From NCBI GenBank assembly GCA_016209995.1, contig JACQVC010000308.1, positions 1 through 6,501 on the forward strand: a DNA stretch of 6,501 nucleotides, read 5' to 3'. The DNA comes from Gemmatimonadota bacterium (GTDB taxonomy: Bacteria > Gemmatimonadota > Gemmatimonadetes > Longimicrobiales > Gaopeijiaceae). Made by a program: the position numbers and the translations under genes. The notes below the pieces were generated by a model. The model had not been told where the DNA came from, did no database searches, and was given only the letters and a program-made list of their open reading frames with translations. This document shows, piece after piece, positions 6,394 through 6,501 of the stretch. Positions within the stretch are counted from its first letter, which is position 1, and each line of letters starts with the position of its first letter.

Positions 6394-6501
6394 GTGGGGA
6401 TCGGCCGGAGACCTCGGAGTCGCAGGACCCCGGGTCAGCGGCGGGCGGGGCAACGGGGACCGCGGCGACCGGCGGGGTGCCAGGGCAGCCTGCGGGTGGC
6501 C
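6195..6501. repeat. Long near-perfect palindrome reaching the window edge
   Basis: Bases pair as i + j = 12696, centred on 6348. The arms 6195-6340 and 6356-6501 match at 140 of 146 positions around a 15-nt loop (6341-6355). Mismatched left-arm positions are 6266, 6305, 6307, 6323, 6329 and 6331; the outermost 71 nt are perfect. The left arm is the FTR1 coding sequence for the lipobox and linker (about residues 20-66). The right arm carries the same sequence inverted and supplies the currently annotated start. Because the last base of the window still pairs, the repeat may continue outside. Mismatches cluster near the centre, as expected if a short natural quasi-palindrome (15-nt perfect arms 6308-6322 and 6374-6388) seeded a fold-back copy. 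Whether it exists in the genome is undecided. Confidence 0.9.

Overview
The window is GC-rich bacterial DNA with strongly G/C-biased third codon positions and a Gram-negative gene set: a TonB-dependent outer-membrane receptor, two predicted lipoproteins, and a CspA-type cold-shock protein. A receptor carrying a carboxypeptidase-regulatory-like domain before its plug, together with the general composition, would fit Gemmatimonadota or a similar high-GC Gram-negative phylum. This is an inference from style, not from a marker gene.

Layout from left to right. The 3' end of an unrecognised plus-strand gene (to 134) converges on a minus-strand cold-shock gene (201-410), and a perfect 16-bp hairpin between them can serve as terminator for both. 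Upstream of the cold-shock gene, also on the minus strand, is a polysaccharide deacetylase of carbohydrate-esterase family 4 (669-1697) with a predicted lipoprotein signal and its own terminator near 519-555. A 401-bp divergent region (1698-2098) follows. It holds a good sigma-70-type promoter, a Fur-box-like palindrome right at the expected transcription start, and a short high-GC3 stretch that looks like the tail of a lost permease gene. A FecA-like receptor (2099-4588, plus) then converges, with a 44-bp gap, on an FTR1-family iron permease (4633 to about 6393, minus).

The functional core is iron uptake. The FecA-like receptor would bring a ferric chelate, probably ferric citrate or a relative, across the outer membrane under Fur control. 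The FTR1 permease, with two REG(L/F)E iron motifs and a large N-terminal extracytoplasmic helical domain, could carry the released iron across the inner membrane. No ABC-type FecBCDE genes, EfeO/EfeB genes or FecIR regulators lie inside the window.

The most unusual structure is at the right edge. Positions 6195-6501 form a near-perfect 307-nt palindrome (arms about 146 nt, six mismatches, 15-nt loop) that runs through the start of the FTR1 gene and reaches the last base of the window. It is either a fold-back artefact at a contig end or a real inverted duplication of the gene's lipoprotein leader. It makes the FTR1 start codon and upstream region unreliable.
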